Below are positions 1 to 5,830 of a stretch of DNA of 7,984 nt, piece after piece. A program made the translations under genes and the position numbers. Every line of letters starts with the position of its first letter. The stretch's first letter is position 1. The DNA comes from Actinomycetota bacterium (GTDB taxonomy: Bacteria; Actinomycetota; Thermoleophilia; Solirubrobacterales; Solirubrobacteraceae), in contig VAYD01000162.1 in the NCBI GenBank assembly GCA_005883905.1, forward strand, positions 493 through 8,476, written 5' to 3'. The notes under the pieces were generated by a model that did not search any database, was not told the DNA's origin, and saw nothing but the letters and a program-made list of their open reading frames with translations.

Positions 1-774
1 CAGGACCGAGCCACCGCCGTCGAGCGCGACCGCGGTGAGGCCGTCGTCGCGTGGCGACGCGACCCCGCGCAGCGTCGTAGCACCCGTGAACGAGGCGACG
101 AACGCCGAGCGCGGCTCGGCTGCGAGCGTGGCCGCGTCGCCCTCCTGCAGCACGCGGCCATGCTCGACGACCGCCACACGGTCCGCGAGCACGGCGGCCT
201 CGGCGAAATCGTGCGTGACGAGCACGGCCGGCGCACCCGACTCGGCCAGCAGCAGCCGCAGCGCGCGCATCGCGTCGCCGCGAGTGGCGGCATCGAGCGC
301 CGAGAGCGGCTCGTCGAGCAGCAGCGCCTGCGGGCGGCGCGCGAGCGCCCGCGCCAGCGCGACGCGCTGGCGCTCGCCGCCCGACAGGTCGCCCGGTCGC
401 GCATCGGCGAGCCCCTCGATCGCGAAGCGCTCCATCAGCTCGAGCGCCTGCGCCCGGCGCGTGACACGGCGCCCGCGGATCCCATAGGCGACGTTCTCCC
501 ACGCGGACATGTGCCCGAAGAGGGCGTACTCCTGGAACAGGAACCCGCAGCGCCGCCGCTCGGGCTCGAGGCGCACGCCCGGGCCGTCCCAGACCTCGTC
601 GCCGCAGCGGACGGAGGCGTGGTCGGCCCGCAGCAGGCCCGCGATCGCGCGCAGCGCGCTCGTCTTGCCGGCGCCCGACGGACCGGCCAGCGCGACGCAC
701 TCGCCGGGCGCGACCTCCAGCGCGAGGTCGAGCTCGAACGCGCGCAGCGGATGGCGCAGCTCAGCCGACAGCAT
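1..774 (-). CDS. modC: Molybdate ABC transporter ATP-binding protein ModC (partial, C-terminus beyond left edge)
   Basis: Cytoplasmic ATPase that powers molybdate import through ModB. The 258 residues visible form a complete ABC nucleotide-binding domain: Walker A GPSGAGKT (31-38), Q-loop in FLFQEYALF (Q81), signature LSGGE (130-134), Walker B LLLDE (151-155) and switch histidine H188 in VTHDF. The very short lead-in before Walker A (about 30 residues) is typical of ModC. After about residue 230 a GATTLRG segment begins what should be the molybdate-binding TOBE (Mop-like) domain, cut off by the window edge; ModC proteins are usually about 350 residues. The ATG at 774 overlaps the end of modB by 14 bp and has no clear ribosome binding site, so it is probably translated by coupling. 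ModC rather than sulfate or iron ATPase is inferred mainly from the adjoining modA and modB. The ATPase assignment is certain; the substrate is very likely. Confidence 0.93.
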   Translation of the reverse strand, partial: MLSAELRHPLRAFELDLALEVAPGECVALAGPSGAGKTSALRAIAGLLRADHASVRCGDEVWDGPGVRLEPERRRCGFLFQEYALFGHMSAWENVAYGIRGRRVTRRAQALELMERFAIEGLADARPGDLSGGERQRVALARALARRPQALLLDEPLSALDAATRGDAMRALRLLLAESGAPAVLVTHDFAEAAVLADRVAVVEHGRVLQEGDAATLAAEPRSAFVASFTGATTLRGVASPRDDGLTAVALDGGGSVL

Positions 775-1531
775 CGCGCGTGGCCAACTTGACGGCGAGC
801 AGCAGGCCGGCGCTGATCGCGATCAGGACCGCGCTCAGGGCAAGTGCGGCGGTCAGGTCGGTGGAGAAGCGCTCGTAGATCGCCAGCGGGGCGGTCTGCG
901 TGACGCCGCGAAACGAGCCGGCGAACATCAGCGTCGCGCCGAACTCACCGAGCGCGCGGCCCCAGGCGAGCGCGGCGCCCGCCCCGAGCGCCGCCCTCGC
1001 ACTGGGTATCGCGACACGCGCGAACGTGCGCGCCTCCCCGGCGCCGAGCGTGCGCGAGGCCTCGAGGAGCGCCGGATCGACCGCGGTGAACCCCGCTTGT
1101 GCGAGGCGCAGGTAGAACGGCGCCGACACGAAGGTGAGGGCGACCACGACGCCGGCTGTCTGCAGCACGAGGTGCCGGTCTGTGATGCCACCGAGGATGC
1201 CGTTCGGCCCGAGTGCCGCAAGCAGCCCGATACCCGCCACGGCCGGCGGCATCACGAGCGGCAGCTCGACGATCGTCACGACGACCTCGCGCCCGGGGAA
1301 GCGGCGCGTGGCGAGCAGCCAGGCCGCAGGCGTGCCGACGGCGACGATGATCGCCAGCGCGATCGCGCTGCATTCGAAGCTGAGCCGTAGCGCGTCGAGC
1401 GCGGCGCCATCGTCGAGCGAGCTGACCAGATCGCGCGGCGCCGCGTCTGCGAACACCGCAACGACCGGGAGCGCGAGGAACGCGACCGCCAGCGCGAGGG
1501 CCGCGCCGCAGACGACGGCGAAGGGCCTCAC
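761..1531 (-). CDS. modB: Molybdate ABC transporter permease ModB
   Basis: Integral membrane permease (256 residues) forming the molybdate channel, expected to work as a homodimer with ModC. It has an N-terminal hydrophobic segment (about 5-28) and further membrane spans across 50-250. Family landmarks are PLVMPPAVAG (91-100), the cytoplasmic EAA loop that docks on the ATPase (157-176, EASRTLGAGEARTFARVAIP), and GRALGEFGATLMFAG (191-205), characteristic of ModB and the related sulfate permeases CysT/CysW. The length is slightly above the usual 220-230 because of the N-terminal segment. The start is GTG at 1529-1531, overlapping the modA stop in a GTGA arrangement. No ribosome binding site is visible, so translational coupling is likely. 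A sulfate permease is the main alternative, but a single permease gene next to a ModA-type binding protein favours molybdate (or tungstate). Confidence 0.93.
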   Translation of the reverse strand: MRPFAVVCGAALALAVAFLALPVVAVFADAAPRDLVSSLDDGAALDALRLSFECSAIALAIIVAVGTPAAWLLATRRFPGREVVVTIVELPLVMPPAVAGIGLLAALGPNGILGGITDRHLVLQTAGVVVALTFVSAPFYLRLAQAGFTAVDPALLEASRTLGAGEARTFARVAIPSARAALGAGAALAWGRALGEFGATLMFAGSFRGVTQTAPLAIYERFSTDLTAALALSAVLIAISAGLLLAVKLATRDAVG

Positions 1532-2256
1532 GGCGGTGGCGCGAACCCTGCGCGACGCAAAGCCGCGGCGCCCTTGCCGGACAGCAGCCCGTTGATGAAC
1601 GCACGCGCCTTGTCCGCCTGCTTGGACCCCTTGACGACCGCCGCCTCGTAGGTCACGTCGGGCTCGAGTGCCGCGGGCAGCTCGATCGCCTTCGCCTTGC
1701 CGCCCGCCGCCTTGACATCGGTCACGTAGACGAACCCGGCGTCGACGGCGCCCTCCGTCAGCTTGCCGATCACGCCGGCGACGTCGGGCTCGCGCGAGCG
1801 GACGTTGTGCATGATCGCCGCGCGCTCGGATGCGGGCAGACCCGACAGCACCTTCTCCGTGTAGGTGCCGATCGGTACGCTCGGCGACCCCATCGCGACG
1901 GCCACGCCCGGCGTGGCGAGGTCGGACAGCTTCGTGATCTTCGAGTTGGGTGCCACGGCCAGCACCAGCCGGTTTCCCGCGAACGCCACGGGCTTCTCGA
2001 CGAGGCCGTCGGCATGGAGCGCGTCGGGGAGCTTCGTGTTGGCGGCGGCGAACACGTCGGGCTTCGCGCCCGAGCGGATCTGCGCGGCGAGCTGGTCGGA
2101 GCCCGCGAAGCTGAACTGCGCGCCCCCAAGCGCCGTGAGCGCCGGCTTGAGCGAGCTCGCCGCCGACACTTTGAGGTCATCCGAGCCGCCGCCGCCACAT
2201 CCGATCGCCGGCAGGAGGAGGCATGTCAGCACGACTCGCGCACGCACGGTCGCCAC
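1528..2256 (-). CDS. modA: Molybdate-binding lipoprotein ModA
   Basis: Extracytoplasmic substrate-binding protein (242 residues) that captures molybdate or tungstate for ModBC. Residues 1-20 form a lipoprotein signal peptide: arginines at 5 and 7, a hydrophobic core and a lipobox ending AIGC, giving lipidated C20. The mature part shows the family pattern: VSAASSL (30-36) and the FAGSDQLAAQI region (50-60), which carry the oxyanion-binding serines of known ModA structures, PDVFAAAN (66-73), the VPIGTYTEKVL region (127-137), and VDAGFVYVTD (171-180), whose tyrosine aligns with the ligand tyrosine of E. coli ModA. The GTG at 2254-2256 is chosen because it gives a proper signal peptide; in-frame GTG codons 4 and 9 are weaker alternatives. 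It is the first gene of modABC, with an inverted repeat directly upstream. Molybdate versus tungstate cannot be decided from sequence. Confidence 0.94.
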   Translation of the reverse strand: MATVRARVVLTCLLLPAIGCGGGGSDDLKVSAASSLKPALTALGGAQFSFAGSDQLAAQIRSGAKPDVFAAANTKLPDALHADGLVEKPVAFAGNRLVLAVAPNSKITKLSDLATPGVAVAMGSPSVPIGTYTEKVLSGLPASERAAIMHNVRSREPDVAGVIGKLTEGAVDAGFVYVTDVKAAGGKAKAIELPAALEPDVTYEAAVVKGSKQADKARAFINGLLSGKGAAALRRAGFAPPP

Positions 2257-2258
2257 TT

Positions 2259-2279
2259 TACCTAGGCGTTGCCTAGGTA
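2259..2279. promoter_or_regulatory. Perfect inverted repeat upstream of modA, candidate operator
   Basis: Two 9-bp arms, TACCTAGGC (2259-2267) and GCCTAGGTA (2271-2279), are separated by GTT. Each arm contains the palindrome CCTAGG, so the two cores also form direct repeats 11 bp apart, about one helical turn. The repeat ends 2 bp before the modA GTG and would cover the expected modA -10/start region, a position suited to repression. Known Mo-responsive regulators act on mod promoters (ModE in proteobacteria), but no regulator gene is visible here, so the operator role is inference. Confidence 0.6.
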
Positions 2280-2290
2280 TCGACCGCGGG

Positions 2291-2304
2291 AGGCAAGCGC
2301 CTAG
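2291..2304. repeat. Degenerate second copy of the modA inverted repeat, next to hflX
   Basis: The 14 bases here read AGGCAAGCGCCTAG. Read on the minus strand, the repeat at 2259-2279 contains AGGCAACGCCTAG, so the two agree except for one inserted G in the spacer. The outer bases of the left arm are not conserved. The copy overlaps the putative hflX -10 box. It may be a second regulator site or a chance match. Confidence 0.35.
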
Positions 2305-2307
2305 ACT
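2302..2307 (+). promoter_or_regulatory. Putative -10 box of a leaderless hflX promoter
   Basis: TAGACT fits the actinobacterial TAnnnT -10 pattern and ends 7 nt before the hflX GTG at 2315, so transcription would start at or next to the start codon. A weak -35 candidate, TCGACC, lies at 2280-2285, 16 nt upstream. There is no well-spaced ribosome binding site; GAAGG at 2308-2312 is only 2 nt from the GTG. Confidence 0.45.
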
Positions 2308-2314
2308 GAAGGCA

Positions 2315-3628
2315 GTGCAGCGATCACGACACGGGCGAACCGGCGAGTCTCACCCCAACGACACGGGCCCCAAGGCGGGGCGCGCGAAGCAGCGTGCGTT
2401 CTGCATCTCCGCGCTGCCCGAGGGCGACGACCTGTCGGAGCTGCACGAGCTGCTGCGCACCGCGGGCGTCGCGGTCGTGGGGGAGACCGTCCAGCATCGC
2501 GAGCATCCGCACCCGAACTCGTATCTCGGCCCGGGCAAGCTCGACGAGGTCAAGGAGGACCTGAGGAAGGCCGACGCGAACGTCGTCGCCTGCGACGACG
2601 AGCTCTCGCCGCGCCAGGAGCGCAACCTCGAGCAGCTGCTCGGCGTGCCGGTCGTCGACCGCACGGCGATCATCCTCGACATCTTCGCCGGGCACGCGAA
2701 CTCCTCGGAGGGCAAGCTCCAGGTCGAGCTCGCACAGCTCGAGTACAACCTCGCGCGCATGCGCGGGCTGTGGACCCACCTGGAGCGGCTCGGCGGCGGC
2801 ATCGGCACAAGGGGCCCGGGCGAGTCGCAGATCGAAACCGATCGCCGCCTGGCGCGCGACCGGATCTCGGCCCTGCGCCGGCGCCTGGAGCACGTGCAGG
2901 GCTCGCGGGCCGTCATGCGCGCCGAGCGCGAGCGCGCGCACATACCGCTCATCGCGCTCGCCGGCTACACGAACGCCGGCAAGTCGACGCTGCTGAACCG
3001 GATGACCGGAGCCGAGGTCGGCGTGCGCGACCGCCTGTTCCACACCCTGGATCCCACGACGCGCTCGCTGCGCATCGACGGGCGGCCGTACCTGTTGACC
3101 GACACCGTCGGGTTCATCCGCAAGCTGCCCCACCAGCTGGTCGACGCCTTCGGTGCGACGCTCGAGGAGACCAAGATCGCCGATCTCATCCTGCACGTGG
3201 TCGACGCGTCCGTCGACGAGGACGAGATGATCGAGATGCTCAAAGCCGTCGACGACGTGCTCGACGAGATCGGCGCCGGCGAGCAACCGCGCCTGCTGGT
3301 CCTCAACAAGGCCGACGCGCTCGACGAGGATCGCCGTCTCGAGGTCGGACTGCGCCATCCCAACGCCGTGCTCGTCAGCGCACTCACGGGCGGCGGGATC
3401 GACGAGCTGGGCGAGCGCATCCAGCAGGAGTTCGAGCGCTCGCTTGACGACGTCGAGCTGCTGCTGCCCTACAGCGAGGGCGCGCGCCTGGCCGAGCTGC
3501 ACGACGTGGCAGGCGACTTCATGGAGCGCGAGGACACCGCCGACGGCGTGGTGGTGCGCGCGCGCCTGCCGCGCACGATCGCCGAGCGCTACAGCCGCTA
3601 CTCGGTCAACGGCGCTCGGCCGGCCTGA
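2315..3628 (+). CDS. hflX: GTPase HflX, ribosome-splitting factor
   Basis: HflX family GTPase of 437 residues (E. coli HflX is 426). Characterised members bind the 50S subunit and split stalled or hibernating 70S ribosomes, notably under heat stress or antibiotic challenge. The N-terminal HflX domain includes YLGPGKLDEVK and DDELSPRQERNLE. It is followed by a predicted helical linker and the hallmark GGGIGTRGPGESQIETDRR (160-178). The G domain has G1 GYTNAGKST (217-225), G3 DTVGF (263-267), G4 NKAD (331-334) and G5 SAL (355-357). A C-terminal domain of about 60 residues ends near YSRYSVNGARPA. The reading frame stays open upstream into DNA antisense to modA, but GTG at 2315 is the best start: it follows a -10-like box and keeps the family length. 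The common hfq-hflX or miaA-hflX context is absent; the gene appears monocistronic. Its 3' end overlaps dut by 23 bp. Confidence 0.95.
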   Translation: MQRSRHGRTGESHPNDTGPKAGRAKQRAFCISALPEGDDLSELHELLRTAGVAVVGETVQHREHPHPNSYLGPGKLDEVKEDLRKADANVVACDDELSPRQERNLEQLLGVPVVDRTAIILDIFAGHANSSEGKLQVELAQLEYNLARMRGLWTHLERLGGGIGTRGPGESQIETDRRLARDRISALRRRLEHVQGSRAVMRAERERAHIPLIALAGYTNAGKSTLLNRMTGAEVGVRDRLFHTLDPTTRSLRIDGRPYLLTDTVGFIRKLPHQLVDAFGATLEETKIADLILHVVDASVDEDEMIEMLKAVDDVLDEIGAGEQPRLLVLNKADALDEDRRLEVGLRHPNAVLVSALTGGGIDELGERIQQEFERSLDDVELLLPYSEGARLAELHDVAGDFMEREDTADGVVVRARLPRTIAERYSRYSVNGARPA

Positions 3629-4079
3629 CGCCGCTCGAGCCGAAGCCGCCGTCGCCGCGGTCGTCGCCGGACTCCGGCAGCTCGTTCACAAGCGACATCT
3701 CCGGCGCCCAGAACGGCACGAGCAGGAGCTGCGCGACGCGATCGCCGGCCTGCGCTGCGAACAGGTCGCTCCCGAGGTTCTGCAGGAGCACGCAGACCTC
3801 GCCACGGTAGTTCGGGTCGATGAGCCCCGGCGCATTCACCACCGTCACGCGGAACCTGGCGGCCAGGCCGGAGCGGGGGAGCACGAGGCCGGCGACGCCC
3901 GGCGGGATCGCCAGCGCGAGCCCCGTCGGCACCTTCGCCGCCTCGCCCGGCGCCAGCTCAAAGGCGTGAAGGCAGCAGAGGTCGTAGCCCGCGTCGCCCG
4001 GCCGCGATCGCATCGGCGGCCGGGCGACGGGGTGGAGAAGCCGGACCTGGAGCCGATCCGTGGCGACGTCGACGGACAC
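3606..4079 (-). CDS. dut: Deoxyuridine 5'-triphosphate nucleotidohydrolase (dUTPase)
   Basis: Hydrolyses dUTP to dUMP and pyrophosphate, keeping uracil out of DNA and supplying dUMP for thymidylate synthesis. The protein has 157 residues, normal for the trimeric family. All five motifs are present: motif 1 DAGYDL (29-34), motif 2 PRSGL (68-72), motif 3 NAPGLIDPNYRGEV (82-95) with catalytic aspartate D88 and stacking tyrosine Y91, motif 4 GDRVAQ (112-117), and the glycine-rich C-terminal motif 5 RGDGGFGSSG (141-150), which closes over the substrate. Motif 5 ends only seven residues before the stop, so the enzyme is complete. The GTG at 4077-4079 is the start, with a TAGGTT box 6 nt upstream and no ribosome binding site, suggesting a leaderless message. 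dut is convergent with hflX, and their ends overlap. It lies downstream of the Opu operon on the same strand, beyond a hairpin. Confidence 0.96.
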   Translation of the reverse strand: MSVDVATDRLQVRLLHPVARPPMRSRPGDAGYDLCCLHAFELAPGEAAKVPTGLALAIPPGVAGLVLPRSGLAARFRVTVVNAPGLIDPNYRGEVCVLLQNLGSDLFAAQAGDRVAQLLLVPFWAPEMSLVNELPESGDDRGDGGFGSSGVRPAERR

Positions 4080-4085
4080 GGGCCG

Positions 4086-4091
4086 AACCTA
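4086..4091 (-). promoter_or_regulatory. Putative -10 box of a leaderless dut promoter
   Basis: On the minus strand this reads TAGGTT, a match to TAnnnT, ending 6 nt before the dut GTG. That spacing would place the transcription start at the start codon. I could not find a convincing -35 box, so support is limited to the box and its spacing. Confidence 0.4.
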
Positions 4092-4103
4092 ACCGCGGGC
4101 ACC

Positions 4104-4134
4104 GGACGGCGCGGGGATCCACCCCGCACCGTCC
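4104..4134 (-). terminator. Hairpin between the Opu operon and dut, likely terminator
   Basis: Inverted repeat with outer arms GGACGG (4104-4109) and CCGTCC (4129-4134), one C/A mismatch, inner arms GCGGGG (4111-4116) and CCCCGC (4122-4127), and a 5-nt loop. The 12 paired bases are almost all G/C. It begins 14 bp past the stop of the binding-protein gene in the direction of transcription. There is no T-tract, as is common for hairpin terminators in high-GC actinobacteria; attenuation or transcript stabilisation are alternatives. Confidence 0.6.
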
Positions 4135-4148
4135 GCGAAGTTCCGCGA

Positions 4149-5123
4149 CTACGACAGGCCGTTGGCCTGCAGGAACTGCTTGGCCACCGAGGCGGGCTTC
4201 TGCTTGTCGAGGTCGACGGCCGCGTTCATCTTCTGCATCGCCTCCGTCGTCAGCTTGGCGCTGACGGCGTTCAGCGTGTCCGCGAAGCCAGAGCCCTGCG
4301 CGTTCAGGACCTTCTGCGACACGATCGGCGACACGTTCTGGAAGCCGAAGATGAACTTCGGATCCTTGAGGATCTTGTACTTGCCGCCCTGCAGCGCGCC
4401 GTCGGTCGTGAAGACGTCAGCCGCCTGGATCTTGCCGTCGTCCAGCGCCTTGTACTGCAGGCCGATGGCGAGCGGCACGAACGTCGGGTTCACGCCGTAC
4501 TGCTTCTGCAGGCCGATCAGGCCCTCGAAGCGCGTCTTGAACTCCGGCGGGGCGCCGAGCTTGAGGCCCTTGCCGAGCTTCTTGAGGTCGGCGACCGATT
4601 CGAGCCCGTTCTTGGATGCGAAGTCCGGCTTCACCGCGAGCGCGTCGGAATCGAAGAAGGGCGTCTTGTCGAGCATCGTGTAGCCGCGCCCCTCCTCGAA
4701 CTTCTTGGCAGCCGCGTAGGCCTCGTCAGGGTTTGAGGGGCGCTGCTTCTGGTGCGCCAGCTCCGACAGGATCACGCCGGTGTACTCGGGGTAGAAGTCG
4801 AGCTTCCCGGATGTCAGCGCCTTGTCGATGATCTCCGACGACCCGATGTTCGACTTGATCTTCACCGTGTAGCCCTTGGCGCGCAGCGCCTGCGCGTACA
4901 GCTCGCCCAGGACGTACTGCTCGGTGAAGTTCTTGTCGCCGATCGTCACCGCCGGCTTGCCCTTGCCGGGCTGGTCCGAGGCCGACGAGCTCGACGACGT
5001 GCTCGCCGAGGACGAGTTGCTGTTGTCGTTGCTGCTGCCGCACGCCGTCAACGCGATGGCGAGCGCCACCGCAAGCAATGCAGCGAGCGGCCGGGCGGGG
5101 TCCCTGAATTTGCGGTTGATCAC
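4149..5123 (-). CDS. opuCC: OpuCC/ProX-type osmoprotectant-binding lipoprotein
   Basis: Extracytoplasmic binding protein (324 residues) of a quaternary-amine ABC importer. The signal peptide is basic at the N-terminus (R4, K5, R7), hydrophobic at 13-25, with lipobox LTAC giving lipidated C28. Residues 29-54 are a Ser/Asn-rich tether, then the OpuAC/ProX-like domain begins at VTIGDKNFTEQYVLGELYAQAL (59-80). Other family landmarks are the KLDFYPEYTG segment (107-116), APPEF (191-195) and the LQYKALDDGKIQAADVFTTDG segment (222-242). The class binds glycine betaine, choline or carnitine through aromatic side chains; a related subgroup (EgtU type) binds ergothioneine, so the ligand is open. The GTG at 5121-5123 overlaps the stop of the upstream permease in a GTGA arrangement, with AGGAGG 10 nt upstream. 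It is the last gene of the cluster and is followed by a hairpin. Confidence 0.9.
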   Translation of the reverse strand: MINRKFRDPARPLAALLAVALAIALTACGSSNDNSNSSSASTSSSSSASDQPGKGKPAVTIGDKNFTEQYVLGELYAQALRAKGYTVKIKSNIGSSEIIDKALTSGKLDFYPEYTGVILSELAHQKQRPSNPDEAYAAAKKFEEGRGYTMLDKTPFFDSDALAVKPDFASKNGLESVADLKKLGKGLKLGAPPEFKTRFEGLIGLQKQYGVNPTFVPLAIGLQYKALDDGKIQAADVFTTDGALQGGKYKILKDPKFIFGFQNVSPIVSQKVLNAQGSGFADTLNAVSAKLTTEAMQKMNAAVDLDKQKPASVAKQFLQANGLS

Positions 5124-5830
5124 GGTGTCCCTTCCTCCTGTGGGTTGCTTGCCGCCGCCGTCTGCACGGCGGCGAAGTCGATCTGCCCGCGCAGTCCGCG
5201 CGGAGTCACCGCGCGCTGGATCGCGGCGAAGAGCCCGTCGATGAGCAGTGCCAGCACCGCGACGCAGATCGCGGCGCCGACGACGCCCTCGAGCCTGTAG
5301 CTGGCCTGGTTGGCGATGATGTCGCCCAGGCCTCCGTCAGTGCCGGTGAGTGCGCCGAGCGGCACGGTGGCCACGACGAACACCGCCGCGGTGCGGATCC
5401 CCGCGAACAGCAGCGGCAGCCCGAGCGGCAGCTCGACGCGGGCGAGGATCTGGCGCTCGCGCAATCCCATGCCACGCGCAGCATCCACGACGTCGCGGTC
5501 GACAGTGTCGACGGCGACGTACGCGTTGGTGAGGATCACGGGCACCGCGAGCACGACGAGCGCCACGATCAGGGTGTTGCGCCCGAGGCCGATCACGCCG
5601 ATGAGGATCGCGATCACGGCGAGCGAGGGCAGCGCGCGGCCGACGTTGGAGATGTTGATCGCGGCGAATCCGCCGCGGTGGACGTGGCCGAGCCAGACGC
5701 CGACCGGCATGGCGATCGCGATCGAGATCAGCAGCGCCAGCACCGCGATCAGCAGGTGCACGCCGGTCTTGTCGAAGACCAGCGACAGGTTGTCGGTGAT
5801 CCACGGGAAGCCGTCGATCACGGGCCTCAT
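5120..5830 (-). CDS. opuCD: Osmoprotectant ABC transporter permease (OpuCB/OpuCD type, second of two)
   Basis: Membrane permease of 236 residues that pairs with the preceding permease to form the translocation path. Hydrophobic spans lie near 24-48, 66-82, 85-105, 141-163 and 182-204. The cytoplasmic EAA loop that contacts the ATPase is clear: DAARGMGLRERQILARVELP (116-135). The C-terminal tail of about 25 residues is polar. The ATG at 5830 is chosen because a strong ribosome binding site (GGAGGGA, 5837-5843) lies 6 nt upstream and the ATG overlaps the stop of the previous gene as ATGA. The frame remains open further upstream to 6601, but that part is antisense-like out-of-frame reading of the neighbouring permease and is not used. 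OpuCB and OpuCD are paralogous, so the letter assigned here is arbitrary. Channel-forming role in the Opu importer is secure from motif and context. Confidence 0.9.
   Translation of the reverse strand: MRPVIDGFPWITDNLSLVFDKTGVHLLIAVLALLISIAIAMPVGVWLGHVHRGGFAAINISNVGRALPSLAVIAILIGVIGLGRNTLIVALVVLAVPVILTNAYVAVDTVDRDVVDAARGMGLRERQILARVELPLGLPLLFAGIRTAAVFVVATVPLGALTGTDGGLGDIIANQASYRLEGVVGAAICVAVLALLIDGLFAAIQRAVTPRGLRGQIDFAAVQTAAASNPQEEGTP
5134..5139 (-). promoter_or_regulatory. Strong Shine-Dalgarno for the binding-protein gene
   Basis: AGGAGG on the minus strand, 10 nt before the opuCC GTG and inside the last codons of the permease gene. It gives the terminal binding-protein gene its own initiation signal in addition to coupling through the GTGA overlap, which would suit higher production of the binding protein than of the membrane subunits. 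Confidence 0.6.

Noticed and set aside
35..1595. Several plus-strand open frames over modC and modB
   Set aside because: Arg/Ser/Ala-rich translations antisense to clear transporter genes; none has a recognisable motif or ribosome binding site.
1865..2314. Upstream in-frame extension of hflX to a 587-residue protein
   Set aside because: The extra 150 codons run antisense through modA, resemble no HflX domain, and would place the divergent regulatory region inside a gene. GTG at 2315 gives the family length.
2324..3502. Long open frame (392 codons) on the minus strand across hflX
   Set aside because: Antisense shadow of hflX created by high GC; composition is Leu/Val/Asp/Arg-rich and low in recognisable motifs, while the plus strand has every GTPase motif.
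3444..4736. Long open frame (430 codons) on the plus strand across the hflX end, dut and opuCC
   Set aside because: It overlaps three well-supported genes in other frames and is Arg/Ala-rich with no domain pattern.
4980..5040. Serine/asparagine-rich stretch in opuCC considered as a sequence repeat or slippage site
   Set aside because: Codons vary and the frame is intact; this is an ordinary flexible tether after a lipoprotein cysteine.
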